A stretch of 5,774 bases of DNA from an uncultured Odoribacter sp. (GCA_947176455.1 CAMWQQ010000118.1:1-5774); one strand, 5' to 3'; positions 1-5,774 are shown, counted from the first letter of the stretch. Translations and numbers: made by a program. The notes: generated from the sequence alone by a model not told the origin.

Positions 1-1192
1 GCAGGTACACCGGATAGATGTCCATCGGGAAAACTTTTTCGTATTGTCCGGAAACGACGAAAGCCCTGCGTTCGCCGTGATAATTGGTGTCCAGGGTGTA
101 GCGTTTTTTCGGACAAAGGAAAGAGGGAAACAGGCGAGAAGCGGAGAACTTGTTGAAGCCCGGTGCCGCCCAGCCCAAAAATTCGTAATGGTTGCCTTCC
201 GGAATGACCGTCAGTTGGTCGTCATAGAAGCCCAGATAGCCGTTGTTTTCAACCTTGGTTCCGGTAAGCACGTTGCCGGAAATAATACGTTGCTCGACGG
301 CATTCTTCAATTTGCCTTCTGTCAATTCGGCAATGGAAGCGCCCAGTACGGTGCGGTAATATTGCGGTTTGCTGATTTCGGAGCCACACAGGGCAATGAT
401 CTTGCGGGCATCGAAATGGCCGCTGTTGAACAGGCGTCCGATGATGGCAACGTCCTGGATGTTGACGGTCCATACCTGCTCGCCTTTATTGACGGGATTC
501 AGGTGATGAATCTGTACTCCTGCGTTACCGGACGGGTGAGGTCCTTTGAAATAGTTGATGTCCACGTTCTGTAGTTTCGTGAAAACAGAGGTGGAAGGGG
601 TATCTGCCCTGAGGTTCAGATTGACCTCCTTGTTGCAAAGTTTTTTCAGGCAATCGAAACCGGTTTGCAAGTCTTTCTCTTGTCCGAACAGCACCAGGTC
701 GTAGTCGGGTGCCAGCGGAGCAGAGTCGAAAGCGGACACGAAGATTGCTTTCGGGGTGGTCGTCGGATTGGCAATGATGTCGAAGGGACGTTGTTTAATG
801 AACGGCCATACGCCACTGTCTAAAAGACGGTTGATGATTTCCTCCCGATTGAGGTCGCTGATTTCCGCTTTGCCGAAATCCTTGTACTGGTTTTCTGCGT
901 CGGCTTTTACCACGACTTCTAACAATTTGCGACGTTCTCCCCGGTTGACGGCTTCAATGGTTCCGCTTACCGGTGTCGTGAATTTGATTTCGGGGTGCGC
1001 CTTGTCTACGAATAAGACATCCCCGGCTTTCACTGCGTCGCCTGCCTTGACCATTAATTTCGGAGTCAGTGCCCGGAAATCTGTCGGTTTTAACGCACAA
1101 CTGGTCAGTTTGCCAGCGGGTTGCACCACTTTTTCCGCTTCTCCCTTTAATTGGATATCAAGGCCTTTTCTCAATTTGATTACCTTGGACAT
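1..1192 (-). CDS. nqrA: Na+-translocating NADH:quinone reductase subunit A, partial (C-terminus off the left edge)
   Basis: NqrA is the non-membrane, cytoplasmic-side subunit of the Na+-NQR respiratory complex, which couples NADH oxidation and quinone reduction to sodium export. Reading from the ATG complementary to 1190-1192 gives 397 codons with no stop before the edge. The family is about 446-450 residues, so roughly 50 are missing. It opens with the typical family start (MSKVIKLRKGLDI). A lipoyl/biotinyl-like barrel follows at about residues 40-90 (VKAGDVLF, then KFTTPVSGTIEAVNRG). Strong family blocks are GPHPSGNAG at 217-225, the WTVNIQDV segment at 241-248, VLTGT at 308-312 and GWAAPGFNKFS at 340-350. 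The start is fixed by family alignment; no clear Shine-Dalgarno is visible. nqrB is expected next, beyond position 1. The identification rests on sequence I recognise from the Vibrio and Bacteroidota proteins, and I am very sure of it. Confidence 0.97.
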   Translation of the reverse strand, partial: MSKVIKLRKGLDIQLKGEAEKVVQPAGKLTSCALKPTDFRALTPKLMVKAGDAVKAGDVLFVDKAHPEIKFTTPVSGTIEAVNRGERRKLLEVVVKADAENQYKDFGKAEISDLNREEIINRLLDSGVWPFIKQRPFDIIANPTTTPKAIFVSAFDSAPLAPDYDLVLFGQEKDLQTGFDCLKKLCNKEVNLNLRADTPSTSVFTKLQNVDINYFKGPHPSGNAGVQIHHLNPVNKGEQVWTVNIQDVAIIGRLFNSGHFDARKIIALCGSEISKPQYYRTVLGASIAELTEGKLKNAVEQRIISGNVLTGTKVENNGYLGFYDDQLTVIPEGNHYEFLGWAAPGFNKFSASRLFPSFLCPKKRYTLDTNYHGERRAFVVSGQYEKVFPMDIYPVYL

Positions 1193-1240
1193 GTTGTTAG
1201 TGATTATTAATTTAAGTATTTATAATCAATGAATTGCATT

Positions 1241-1283
1241 TGTTTCCGTTTCGGATTTCAACGAAATGCCAACGCCGGAAACA
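1241..1283 (-). promoter_or_regulatory. Long imperfect hairpin in the presumed nqrA 5' leader
   Basis: Read on the plus strand, four paired blocks nest around a 3-nt loop. TGTTTC (1241-1246) pairs with GAAACA (1278-1283). CGTT (1247-1250) pairs with AACG (1271-1274). GG (1253-1254) pairs with CC (1269-1270). ATTTC (1255-1259) pairs with GAAAT (1263-1267). Bulges are TC (1251-1252), G (1268) and CCG (1275-1277). This gives 17 base pairs in 43 nt. If nqrA is transcribed from the -7 element at 1314-1321, the hairpin lies in its untranslated leader, ending 48 nt before the start codon. A paired alternative with an 8-bp outer stem (TGTTTCCG/CGGAAACA) also exists. It could be an RNA structure or a DNA operator; there is no T-run, so it is not a usual terminator. 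Confidence 0.5.
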
Positions 1284-1313
1284 GCATGTTATACTTTTCT
1301 TAAAATTAGCCTA

Positions 1314-1321
1314 CAAATATA
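1314..1321 (-). promoter_or_regulatory. Candidate -7 element for nqrA
   Basis: The minus strand reads TATATTTG here, an exact match to the Bacteroidota -7 consensus TAnnTTTG. Transcription would begin near 1307 and give a leader of about 115 nt containing the hairpin at 1241-1283. No good -33 TTG sits at the usual distance (around 1341-1344), so this remains a candidate. Confidence 0.4.
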
Positions 1322-1334
1322 CAAACCAATTGCG

Positions 1335-1342
1335 TAATTTTG
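1335..1342 (+). promoter_or_regulatory. Candidate -7 element for the T9SS plug-family gene
   Basis: TAATTTTG matches the Bacteroidota -7 consensus TAnnTTTG exactly. A start near 1349 would leave a leader of only about 22 nt before the ATG at 1371. No -33 TTG is seen near 1313-1316; that space is occupied by the opposing nqrA -7 element. Confidence 0.4.
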
Positions 1343-1370
1343 TCGTTAATGGAGTGATAATTTATTGGAG

Positions 1371-2594
1371 ATGAAAAAAAAGTTGATTTTGGTTTGCGGC
1401 GTGCTGTTCCTGACCCTTGCCATGACCGCCCAGAGCCGGATAAAAACGGTGCAATGTTATCCGGTGGGAAGGCCTTTTGCGGAGCCTATTATCGAACTGG
1501 GAAGCGGGCAACAGCTGTTTTTTGCTTTCGATGATTTGAGTTCGGAGCAGAATAGTTATACCTATAAAATTGTCCATTGCGACCCGGATTGGAAACCCTC
1601 CGGATTGAGTCCTTTCAATTATTTGAGCGGTTTTTTCAGCAATCCGCTGGAGAATTACGACTATTCGTACAATACCCAGGTGGAGTACACCCATTTTTCA
1701 TTGCAGATTCCCAATAGCGAGACCGGCATCAAGATTTCGGGCAATTACCTGTTGCAGATTTTCAATGACGATCGTCCGGACAGCGCGGTCATTTCCCAAC
1801 GTTTTTCCGTACTGGAAAACAAAGTTGCCATATCGGCGACGGTGGTGAACGCCACGAATCCCGCCTTGCTGAACACTTCGCAACAGTTGAATTTCTCCGT
1901 GACTTACGGCAACCTGTCGATTTATAATCCGGTGAAAGACGTGCGGGTGTATGTGACGCGGAATCAGGACCCCAATAGCCGTCGGGATTTTACGCCTGCT
2001 TTTGTCCGGCAGAATCAATTGGTGTACGGGGACGGGACAAACAACGTGTTTGACGGGTTGTCTCCGTATCGGAATTTCCAGTGCTCGAGTTTCGTCTATT
2101 ATACCCAGTATGTGAAGGACGTTTTGAAAGGTCCCGACGGGATTTATCATTTTATCCTTCAGCCGGGTAGCGTGCCTCAGCGGTATGTTGCCCTTCCCGA
2201 CCGGGACGGAAACTATCTGATTGAGGCGGAGAATGTGCAGAATCCGAACCTGGAGGCGGATTATGTGGTGGCGCATTTCGCTATTCTGTATCCCCGTCCC
2301 ATTCCCGATGCCGAGGTGTATGTGTATGGGAAGTTTGCCGGCTGGCAATTGTTGCCGGCGTTGAAAATGACTTACGACGACAAGAACAAGGCGTATGTCG
2401 GGCAGGCGGAAGTGAAACAGGGCTATTATGATTATATGTATGCGGTGGTTCCCGGGGCGGACGGCAAGGTAGACCTGGCGACCTTGCAGAATAGTTTTTA
2501 TCAGACGCCGAACCAGTATCAGATACGCTTTTATGTATATGACTATAATTTGATGTGTTTCCGTTTTGTCGGTTATCAAGAGGTGAAATCATAA
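1371..2594 (+). CDS. Type IX secretion system plug-family protein (formerly DUF5103), exported
   Basis: The 407-residue product matches the plug family of the Bacteroidota type IX secretion system. The characterised Flavobacterium johnsoniae member seals the periplasmic opening of the SprA translocon when no substrate is bound. Residues 1-20 form a signal peptide (MKKKLILVCG, then a hydrophobic run to AMTA). Mature family blocks are IKTVQCYPVG at 24-33, LFFAFDDL at 49-56, YKIVHCDPDW at 65-74 and SGNYLLQIF at 123-131. The C-terminal third looks like an immunoglobulin/E-set fold: VYVYGKFAGW at 316-325 and VKQGYYDYMYA at 348-358. I chose ATG at 1371 over the in-frame TTG at 1365 because MKKK is a normal signal-peptide start. 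GGAG at 1367-1370 abuts the ATG and is too close to act as a ribosome site. Some Bacteroidota thought to lack a full T9SS may carry relatives, so the role here is inferred. Confidence 0.88.
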   Translation: MKKKLILVCGVLFLTLAMTAQSRIKTVQCYPVGRPFAEPIIELGSGQQLFFAFDDLSSEQNSYTYKIVHCDPDWKPSGLSPFNYLSGFFSNPLENYDYSYNTQVEYTHFSLQIPNSETGIKISGNYLLQIFNDDRPDSAVISQRFSVLENKVAISATVVNATNPALLNTSQQLNFSVTYGNLSIYNPVKDVRVYVTRNQDPNSRRDFTPAFVRQNQLVYGDGTNNVFDGLSPYRNFQCSSFVYYTQYVKDVLKGPDGIYHFILQPGSVPQRYVALPDRDGNYLIEAENVQNPNLEADYVVAHFAILYPRPIPDAEVYVYGKFAGWQLLPALKMTYDDKNKAYVGQAEVKQGYYDYMYAVVPGADGKVDLATLQNSFYQTPNQYQIRFYVYDYNLMCFRFVGYQEVKS

Positions 2595-2608
2595 TGTTTT
2601 TTCTTCAG

Positions 2609-2618
2609 CGGACGGATT
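2609..2618 (+). repeat. 10-bp direct repeat after the plug gene, copy 1
   Basis: CGGACGGATT lies 14 nt after the plug-gene stop codon, preceded by a T-run at 2597-2602. An identical copy sits at the same place after the next gene (3107-3116). It is short, so chance is possible. Confidence 0.3.
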
Positions 2619-2679
2619 GGCACGTTATTTGCTGAAAATATAGGCGTTTAATTACACCAAAAAAGGAAATATAAAAGTT

Positions 2680-3093
2680 ATGAAGTCATTTTTGATACTG
2701 TTTTTTTTCATATTGGGGGGAATCGGGTCCTGTGATTCCACGAGAGAGGCGGCGAAACTGAAGGATGCGAAGTGGGAATTGCAAACCCTGAATGGCGAGA
2801 AGGTGGAATTGACGGAATCCAAAGATGCGATGTTCATTCAGTTTGACATTGCGGAGAAAAGGGTGAACGGGCGTGCCGCCTGCAACCGTTTTTTCGGTCA
2901 ATTTGAGCTGGACGATTTGAAACTGAAATTTTCTCCGGTGGGGGCTACGCGTATGAGTTGTCCCGATTTGCAGAAAGAGACCGAATTTTTTGAGATGCTG
3001 GAGAAGGTGGATAGTTTCAGGTTGAAAGATGACATGCTTTCCTTTTTATCCAAAGGGGAGGTCGTGGCGACCTTCAAGAAGGCGGAAGCCTGA
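2680..3093 (+). CDS. META-domain (HslJ-like) lipoprotein
   Basis: This is a 137-residue small lipoprotein. Residues 1-17 are a hydrophobic signal ending in the lipobox IGSC, so Cys18 would be lipidated and the protein membrane-anchored in the envelope. The rest is a META domain: AKWELQTLNG at 30-39, the hallmark RAACNRFFGQFE at 65-76, and the block GATRMSCPD at 88-96 before a C-terminal beta segment. Members include E. coli HslJ, linked to novobiocin resistance; the biochemical role of the domain is unclear and I assign none. Asp19 follows the lipid cysteine; in E. coli that favours inner-membrane retention, but the rule is not established in Bacteroidota. The ATG at 2680 has AGGA at 2664-2667, 12 nt upstream, so spacing is loose. 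It starts 85 nt after the plug gene with no clear promoter between, so co-transcription is plausible. Confidence 0.9.
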   Translation: MKSFLILFFFILGGIGSCDSTREAAKLKDAKWELQTLNGEKVELTESKDAMFIQFDIAEKRVNGRAACNRFFGQFELDDLKLKFSPVGATRMSCPDLQKETEFFEMLEKVDSFRLKDDMLSFLSKGEVVATFKKAEA

Positions 3094-3106
3094 TACTGCT
3101 TTTTTT

Positions 3107-3116
3107 CGGACGGATT
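3107..3116 (+). repeat. 10-bp direct repeat after the META gene, copy 2
   Basis: CGGACGGATT is identical to 2609-2618 and lies 13 nt after the META-gene stop, directly behind a run of seven T (3100-3106). A shorter CGGACGG recurs at 3199-3205. Confidence 0.3.
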
Positions 3117-3119
3117 TCT

Positions 3120-3139
3120 ATCGGCTGACTGCCGATTTT
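3120..3139 (+). terminator. Likely intrinsic terminator after the META lipoprotein gene
   Basis: ATCGGC (3120-3125) and GCCGAT (3131-3136) form a perfect 6-bp stem with 4 G-C pairs around the loop TGACT. The last stem T continues into TTT (3137-3139), giving a run of four T. It lies 27 nt after the stop codon at 3091-3093. The stem is short and the T-run modest, but position and form fit an intrinsic terminator. It would separate the plug/META unit from htrA. Confidence 0.55.
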
Positions 3140-3374
3140 ACAACATTTATTTTGCGGATGCTACGTGCGTTCCGGGTGACACTTGTCGGCTTAACCCTCG
3201 GACGGCATAAGTCGTATAATGATTAGCGATTGCCGGGAGGCGAGGTTTAATATTCATATTGTGATGTTAACCTTTGCTAATTAAGAATTTATTAATACTC
3301 ACTTGGCAAATATATTGTTAGTATTGTAAACGAAAAACTGAATTCGATGAAGTAACAATTTAATCCGAACAGAT
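3140..3374 (+). other. Intergenic region upstream of htrA, promoter not clearly resolved
   Basis: No gene is convincing in these 235 bases. The first 100 are mixed composition; from about 3245 the DNA turns AT-rich, as expected for a promoter region. Two imperfect -7 elements are seen: AACCTTTG at 3269-3276 and TAGTATTG at 3319-3326, each one mismatch from TAnnTTTG and neither with a well-placed -33 TTG. A small inverted repeat, AATAT/ATATT, lies at 3249-3260. No Shine-Dalgarno precedes the htrA ATG. Confidence 0.4.
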
Positions 3375-4829
3375 ATGAAAGCAACAAAGATTATTTTGCC
3401 GTTGGTGCTGGGATTGGCAGGTGGCTTGGTGGCTGTGTTTATCGCCGGAGCCTGGAAACAGGAGAAAAATATGCCGGAATTGCGTTATGAGATTGTCGGA
3501 CCCGGAGTCACCCGGAACGTGGTGCATCAGACGCAGGATGCCGGAGTCGCAGGCGTTGCCGGGAGCGTGGATTTGCGGGAGGCTGCCAAAAAGGCGGTGC
3601 CTGCCGTCGTGAATGTGACTCCGGTGCAAATCGGGAAAGTGTATTACGGTTCGCCGCTTGATTTCTGGTTTGGCGGAAGCCGGGCGCAGGTGCGTGAGGA
3701 ACCTATTGATATGGGCATCGGTTCGGGGGTGATTATCACTTCGGACGGTTATATCATCACGAACAATCACGTGGTCGAGAAGAGCGACAAGGTGATGGTG
3801 ACGCTGAATGACAAGCGGAAATTTGAAGCGAAGCTGATAGGTACGGACCCCGATACCGACATTGCCTTGCTGAAAATCGATGCTGAAGGCTTGCAACCGG
3901 TCAGCTACGGCAATTCGGACGACGTGGTACTGGGCGAATGGGTGTTGGCGGTGGGCAACCCGTACAACCTGACTTCGACGGTCACTGCCGGTATCATCAG
4001 TGCGAAAGCGCGGGGATTGGGTGGACGGATGAGCCTGGAGTCTTTTTTGCAGACCGATGCTGCCGTGAATCCCGGTAACAGCGGAGGCGCTCTGGTGAAC
4101 GCGAAAGGGGAGTTGATAGGCATCAATACCGCCATTCAGTCGCCTACGGGCAGTTACTCCGGCTATTCCTTTGCCGTTCCGGTCAATGTGGCGCGCAAGG
4201 TGGTGAGCGACTTGAAGGAATACGGGAAGGTGCAGCGGGCGGTACTGGGCATCCGCATGGGCGAGTTGACGCCGGCGGAAGCGACGCGGATGGGATTGAA
4301 GGAGTCTTCCGGCATTTATGTCGGCGAGGTGATTAAAGGTGGAGCTGCCGACAAGGCGGGCATCCGGGAAAAGGATGTCATCCAGAAAATCAACGGATAT
4401 GAGGTGCTTACGGTACCGCAGTTGACGGAGCAGTTGGGGCAATATACCCCGGGCAATACGATTCAGGTCACCTTGAGCCGGAACGGGCAGGAAAAGGTGT
4501 TTGACGTCGTGTTGCAAAATACCTTCGGGGATGTTTCCGTCGACACGGATTCCGGCATCCTGGGTGCCAAGGTGGTGCCGTTGACGGAAGAGGACCGCCT
4601 CCGTTATCGCGTGAACAAAGGGGTGAAGATTCAGGAGTTGAAGAACGGCAAGCTGAAATCGGCGGGTTTGTCGGCAGGGTATGTGATTGTCAAGATAAAC
4701 AATACGGTGATATATAATAGTGAAGATTTGGAAAGGGCCGTCAAGTCCGCCGGCAGCGACGGCGTTTTCGTGACTGCGGTCAGTCCCCGTGGTAGGGTCG
4801 AATATTTCGCCTTTTCGTTGCTAAATTAA
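3375..4829 (+). CDS. htrA: HtrA/Deg-family (Do-like) periplasmic serine protease with two PDZ domains
   Basis: This 484-residue protein is an envelope quality-control protease/chaperone that degrades misfolded exported proteins. Residues 5-26 are a hydrophobic export segment ending in AGA, compatible with cleavage after Ala26 or with retention as an anchor. The trypsin-like domain spans about 67-280 with an intact catalytic triad: His132 (in TNNHVV), Asp162 (in TDIALLKID) and Ser236 (in NPGNSGGAL). The loop between the first strands (about 90-112) is short, more like DegQ/DegS than E. coli DegP with its long LA loop. PDZ1 covers about 288-382 with the carboxylate-binding segment AVLGI at 289-293. 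PDZ2 covers about 395-480 and is more divergent. Nothing looks broken. It stands 281 nt from the META gene and about 100 nt before rpoD, probably with its own promoter. DegP versus DegQ cannot be decided from sequence alone, so the symbol is generic. Confidence 0.96.
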   Translation: MKATKIILPLVLGLAGGLVAVFIAGAWKQEKNMPELRYEIVGPGVTRNVVHQTQDAGVAGVAGSVDLREAAKKAVPAVVNVTPVQIGKVYYGSPLDFWFGGSRAQVREEPIDMGIGSGVIITSDGYIITNNHVVEKSDKVMVTLNDKRKFEAKLIGTDPDTDIALLKIDAEGLQPVSYGNSDDVVLGEWVLAVGNPYNLTSTVTAGIISAKARGLGGRMSLESFLQTDAAVNPGNSGGALVNAKGELIGINTAIQSPTGSYSGYSFAVPVNVARKVVSDLKEYGKVQRAVLGIRMGELTPAEATRMGLKESSGIYVGEVIKGGAADKAGIREKDVIQKINGYEVLTVPQLTEQLGQYTPGNTIQVTLSRNGQEKVFDVVLQNTFGDVSVDTDSGILGAKVVPLTEEDRLRYRVNKGVKIQELKNGKLKSAGLSAGYVIVKINNTVIYNSEDLERAVKSAGSDGVFVTAVSPRGRVEYFAFSLLN

Positions 4830-4849
4830 AAAATGTTAATGTTGTCAGA

Positions 4850-4865
4850 TTGTTGAAAACAACAA
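4850..4865 (+). other. Small perfect hairpin between htrA and rpoD
   Basis: TTGTTG (4850-4855), loop AAAA, CAACAA (4860-4865) form a perfect 6-bp stem 20 nt after the htrA stop. It has only two G-C pairs and no following T-run, so it is at best a weak terminator. It ends one base before the rpoD -33 TTG and could instead be a protein-binding site. Confidence 0.3.
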
Positions 4866-4866
4866 A

Positions 4867-4896
4867 TTGCAGAATGAATAAAAAAGTGTACCTTTG
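4867..4896 (+). promoter_or_regulatory. rpoD promoter (-33/-7, Bacteroidota type)
   Basis: The -33 element TTG (4867-4869) and the -7 element TACCTTTG (4889-4896), an exact TAnnTTTG match, are separated by 19 nt, the standard arrangement for housekeeping promoters in this phylum. Transcription should begin near 4903, giving a leader of about 26 nt. It is the best promoter in the window and matches the class that the downstream sigma factor itself recognises. Confidence 0.8.
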
Positions 4897-4910
4897 CGCA
4901 AATGTTTGCG
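4893..4910 (+). promoter_or_regulatory. Two interleaved palindromes over the rpoD -7 element and start site
   Basis: TTTGCGCAAA (4893-4902) is a perfect 10-bp palindrome sharing its TTTG with the -7 element. Its right half is also the left half of a second inverted repeat, CGCAAA-TG-TTTGCG (4897-4910), which spans the expected start of transcription. The half-site TTTGCG thus occurs three times in 18 bp in alternating orientation. Placement suits a repressor operator or a hairpin at the very 5' end of the mRNA. Part of the first half-site is simply promoter consensus. Confidence 0.4.
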
Positions 4911-4928
4911 GTGGTATAAATAGATGGT

Positions 4929-5774
4929 ATGAGACAACTAAAAATCACTAAATCAATTACTAACAGAGAGAGTGCATCTCTGGATAAGTATTTGCAGGAG
5001 ATTGGAAAGGAAGATTTGATTACGGTCGAGGAGGAGGTGGAACTGGCGCAGAGAATCCGGAAAGGCGACCAGAAGGCTTTGGAGAAGTTGACGAGGGCGA
5101 ATCTGCGGTTTGTGGTTTCTGTCGCTAAACAATATCAGAATCAAGGTTTGAGTTTGCCTGATTTGATTAACGAGGGAAATTTAGGATTGATTAAAGCTGC
5201 TGAGAAATTTGATGAAACCCGTGGATTTAAGTTCATCTCTTACGCCGTGTGGTGGATTCGCCAGTCCATTTTGCAGGCTTTGGCAGAACAGTCGCGAATT
5301 GTGCGTTTGCCTTTGAATCAGGTGGGTTCACTGAATAAAATCAACAAGGCGTTTTCTCGGTTCGAACAGGAGAACGAGCGGCGTCCGTCGCCGGAGGAAC
5401 TGGCGGATTCTTTGGATTTGCCGGCAGAGAAGGTGGCGGATACCCTGAGGGTTTCGGGACGCCATATTTCCGTGGATGCACCGTTTGTGGAAGGGGAGGA
5501 CAACAGTTTGTTGGATGTGCTGGTCAATGACGATTCGCCCATTGCCGACAAGACGTTAATCAACGAGTCGCTTTCCACGGAGGTGGACAGGGCTTTGTCT
5601 ACGCTGACCGAGCGGGAACGCGATATCATCCGGTTATTTTTCGGTATATCCTGCCAGGAAATGACCTTGGAGGAAATCGGAGAGAAATTTGGACTGACCC
5701 GGGAGCGCGTCCGCCAAATCAAGGAAAAAGCCATTCGCCGGTTGCGGCATTCTTCCAGAAGCAAACTCTTAAAG
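4929..5774 (+). CDS. rpoD: Primary RNA polymerase sigma factor RpoD (sigma-70 family), 3' end cut by the window
   Basis: This is the housekeeping sigma factor that directs RNA polymerase to most promoters. From the ATG at 4929 there are 282 codons with no stop before the edge. Bacteroidota RpoD proteins are about 286-287 residues, so only a few are missing. The protein starts [15 protein letters not shown], typical of the phylum, and lacks the long region 1.1 and non-conserved insert of E. coli sigma-70. Region 1.2 is at about 15-45. Region 2 covers about 55-125, including [15 protein letters not shown] (76-90) for core binding and region 2.4 ([19 protein letters not shown], 105-123) for -7 recognition. 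Region 3 is about 124-200. Region 4.2, with its helix-turn-helix, is at about 245-275 ([20 protein letters not shown]). The ATG is fixed by the family start; a two-codon ORF, ATG GTA TGA (4924-4932), overlaps it in another frame. Confidence 0.98.
   Translation, partial: MRQLKITKSITNRESASLDKYLQEIGKEDLITVEEEVELAQRIRKGDQKALEKLTRANLRFVVSVAKQYQNQGLSLPDLINEGNLGLIKAAEKFDETRGFKFISYAVWWIRQSILQALAEQSRIVRLPLNQVGSLNKINKAFSRFEQENERRPSPEELADSLDLPAEKVADTLRVSGRHISVDAPFVEGEDNSLLDVLVNDDSPIADKTLINESLSTEVDRALSTLTERERDIIRLFFGISCQEMTLEEIGEKFGLTRERVRQIKEKAIRRLRHSSRSKLLK

Noticed and set aside
44..1232. Two plus-strand open frames (44-574 and 756-1232) opposite nqrA
   Set aside because: The minus strand here encodes NqrA with family motifs from end to end, so these are antisense shadows.
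1698..2579. Minus-strand open frame (293 codons) opposite the plug-family gene
   Set aside because: It is antisense to a recognised gene, with low-complexity Ile/His/Arg-rich content and no domain; a shadow of codon bias.
2604..2636. TTCAGC/GCTGAA inverted repeat between the plug and META genes as a terminator
   Set aside because: The stem is only 6 bp with a 21-nt loop and is followed by A, not T; too weak to call.
3080..3106. AGGC/GCCT mini-stem at the META stop followed by a T-run
   Set aside because: It is a 4-bp stem with 8 nt before the T-run; the hairpin at 3120-3136 is a better terminator.
3183..3220. TTGTCG and TATAAT resembling an E. coli-type promoter upstream of htrA
   Set aside because: The spacing is 26 nt instead of about 17, and Bacteroidota housekeeping sigma uses TTG/TAnnTTTG, not TATAAT.
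3029..3226. 65-codon plus-strand frame overlapping the end of the META gene
   Set aside because: It starts inside the META gene in another frame, runs through the likely terminator hairpin, and has no recognisable features.
3360..4517. Long minus-strand open frame (385 codons) opposite htrA
   Set aside because: It is antisense to a clear protease gene, rich in His/Arg as typical of shadow translations, and resembles no family.

Overview
The window looks like core chromosome of a member of the phylum Bacteroidota, most likely order Bacteroidales. Three observations point there. The 3' end encodes a short (about 286-residue) primary sigma factor without region 1.1. The best promoter matches the Bacteroidota -33/-7 pattern (TTG, 19 nt, TAnnTTTG) rather than the TTGACA/TATAAT pattern. 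One gene encodes the type IX secretion 'plug' family (formerly DUF5103), which is specific to this phylum. Strong Shine-Dalgarno sequences are mostly absent, as expected for the group. I cannot name a genus.

Layout. Positions 1-1192 (minus strand) hold most of nqrA, the first subunit gene of the Na+-translocating NADH:quinone reductase; it runs off the left edge, where nqrB and the rest of the operon would be expected. A 178-bp divergent intergenic region (1193-1370) follows. It holds two back-to-back -7-like elements and a 17-bp imperfect hairpin inside the presumed nqrA leader. On the plus strand come a T9SS plug-family exported protein (1371-2594), a META-domain lipoprotein (2680-3093), a likely intrinsic terminator (3120-3139), an HtrA/Deg-family periplasmic protease with two PDZ domains (3375-4829), and rpoD (4929 to the right edge, only a few residues short of complete).

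How they fit together. The plus-strand genes between nqrA and rpoD all concern the cell envelope: a protein implicated in gating the outer-membrane T9SS channel, a small lipoprotein, and a periplasmic quality-control protease. They end beside the housekeeping sigma gene, which has its own well-formed promoter. The plug and META genes could share a transcript, since no convincing promoter or terminator separates them. htrA and rpoD have their own upstream regions.

I found no mobile element, CRISPR array, RNA gene or defence-type cassette, and no clear sign of a new multi-gene system. The points most worth a second look are regulatory: two interleaved palindromes over the rpoD promoter and start site, the structured nqrA leader, and the overlapping divergent promoters.
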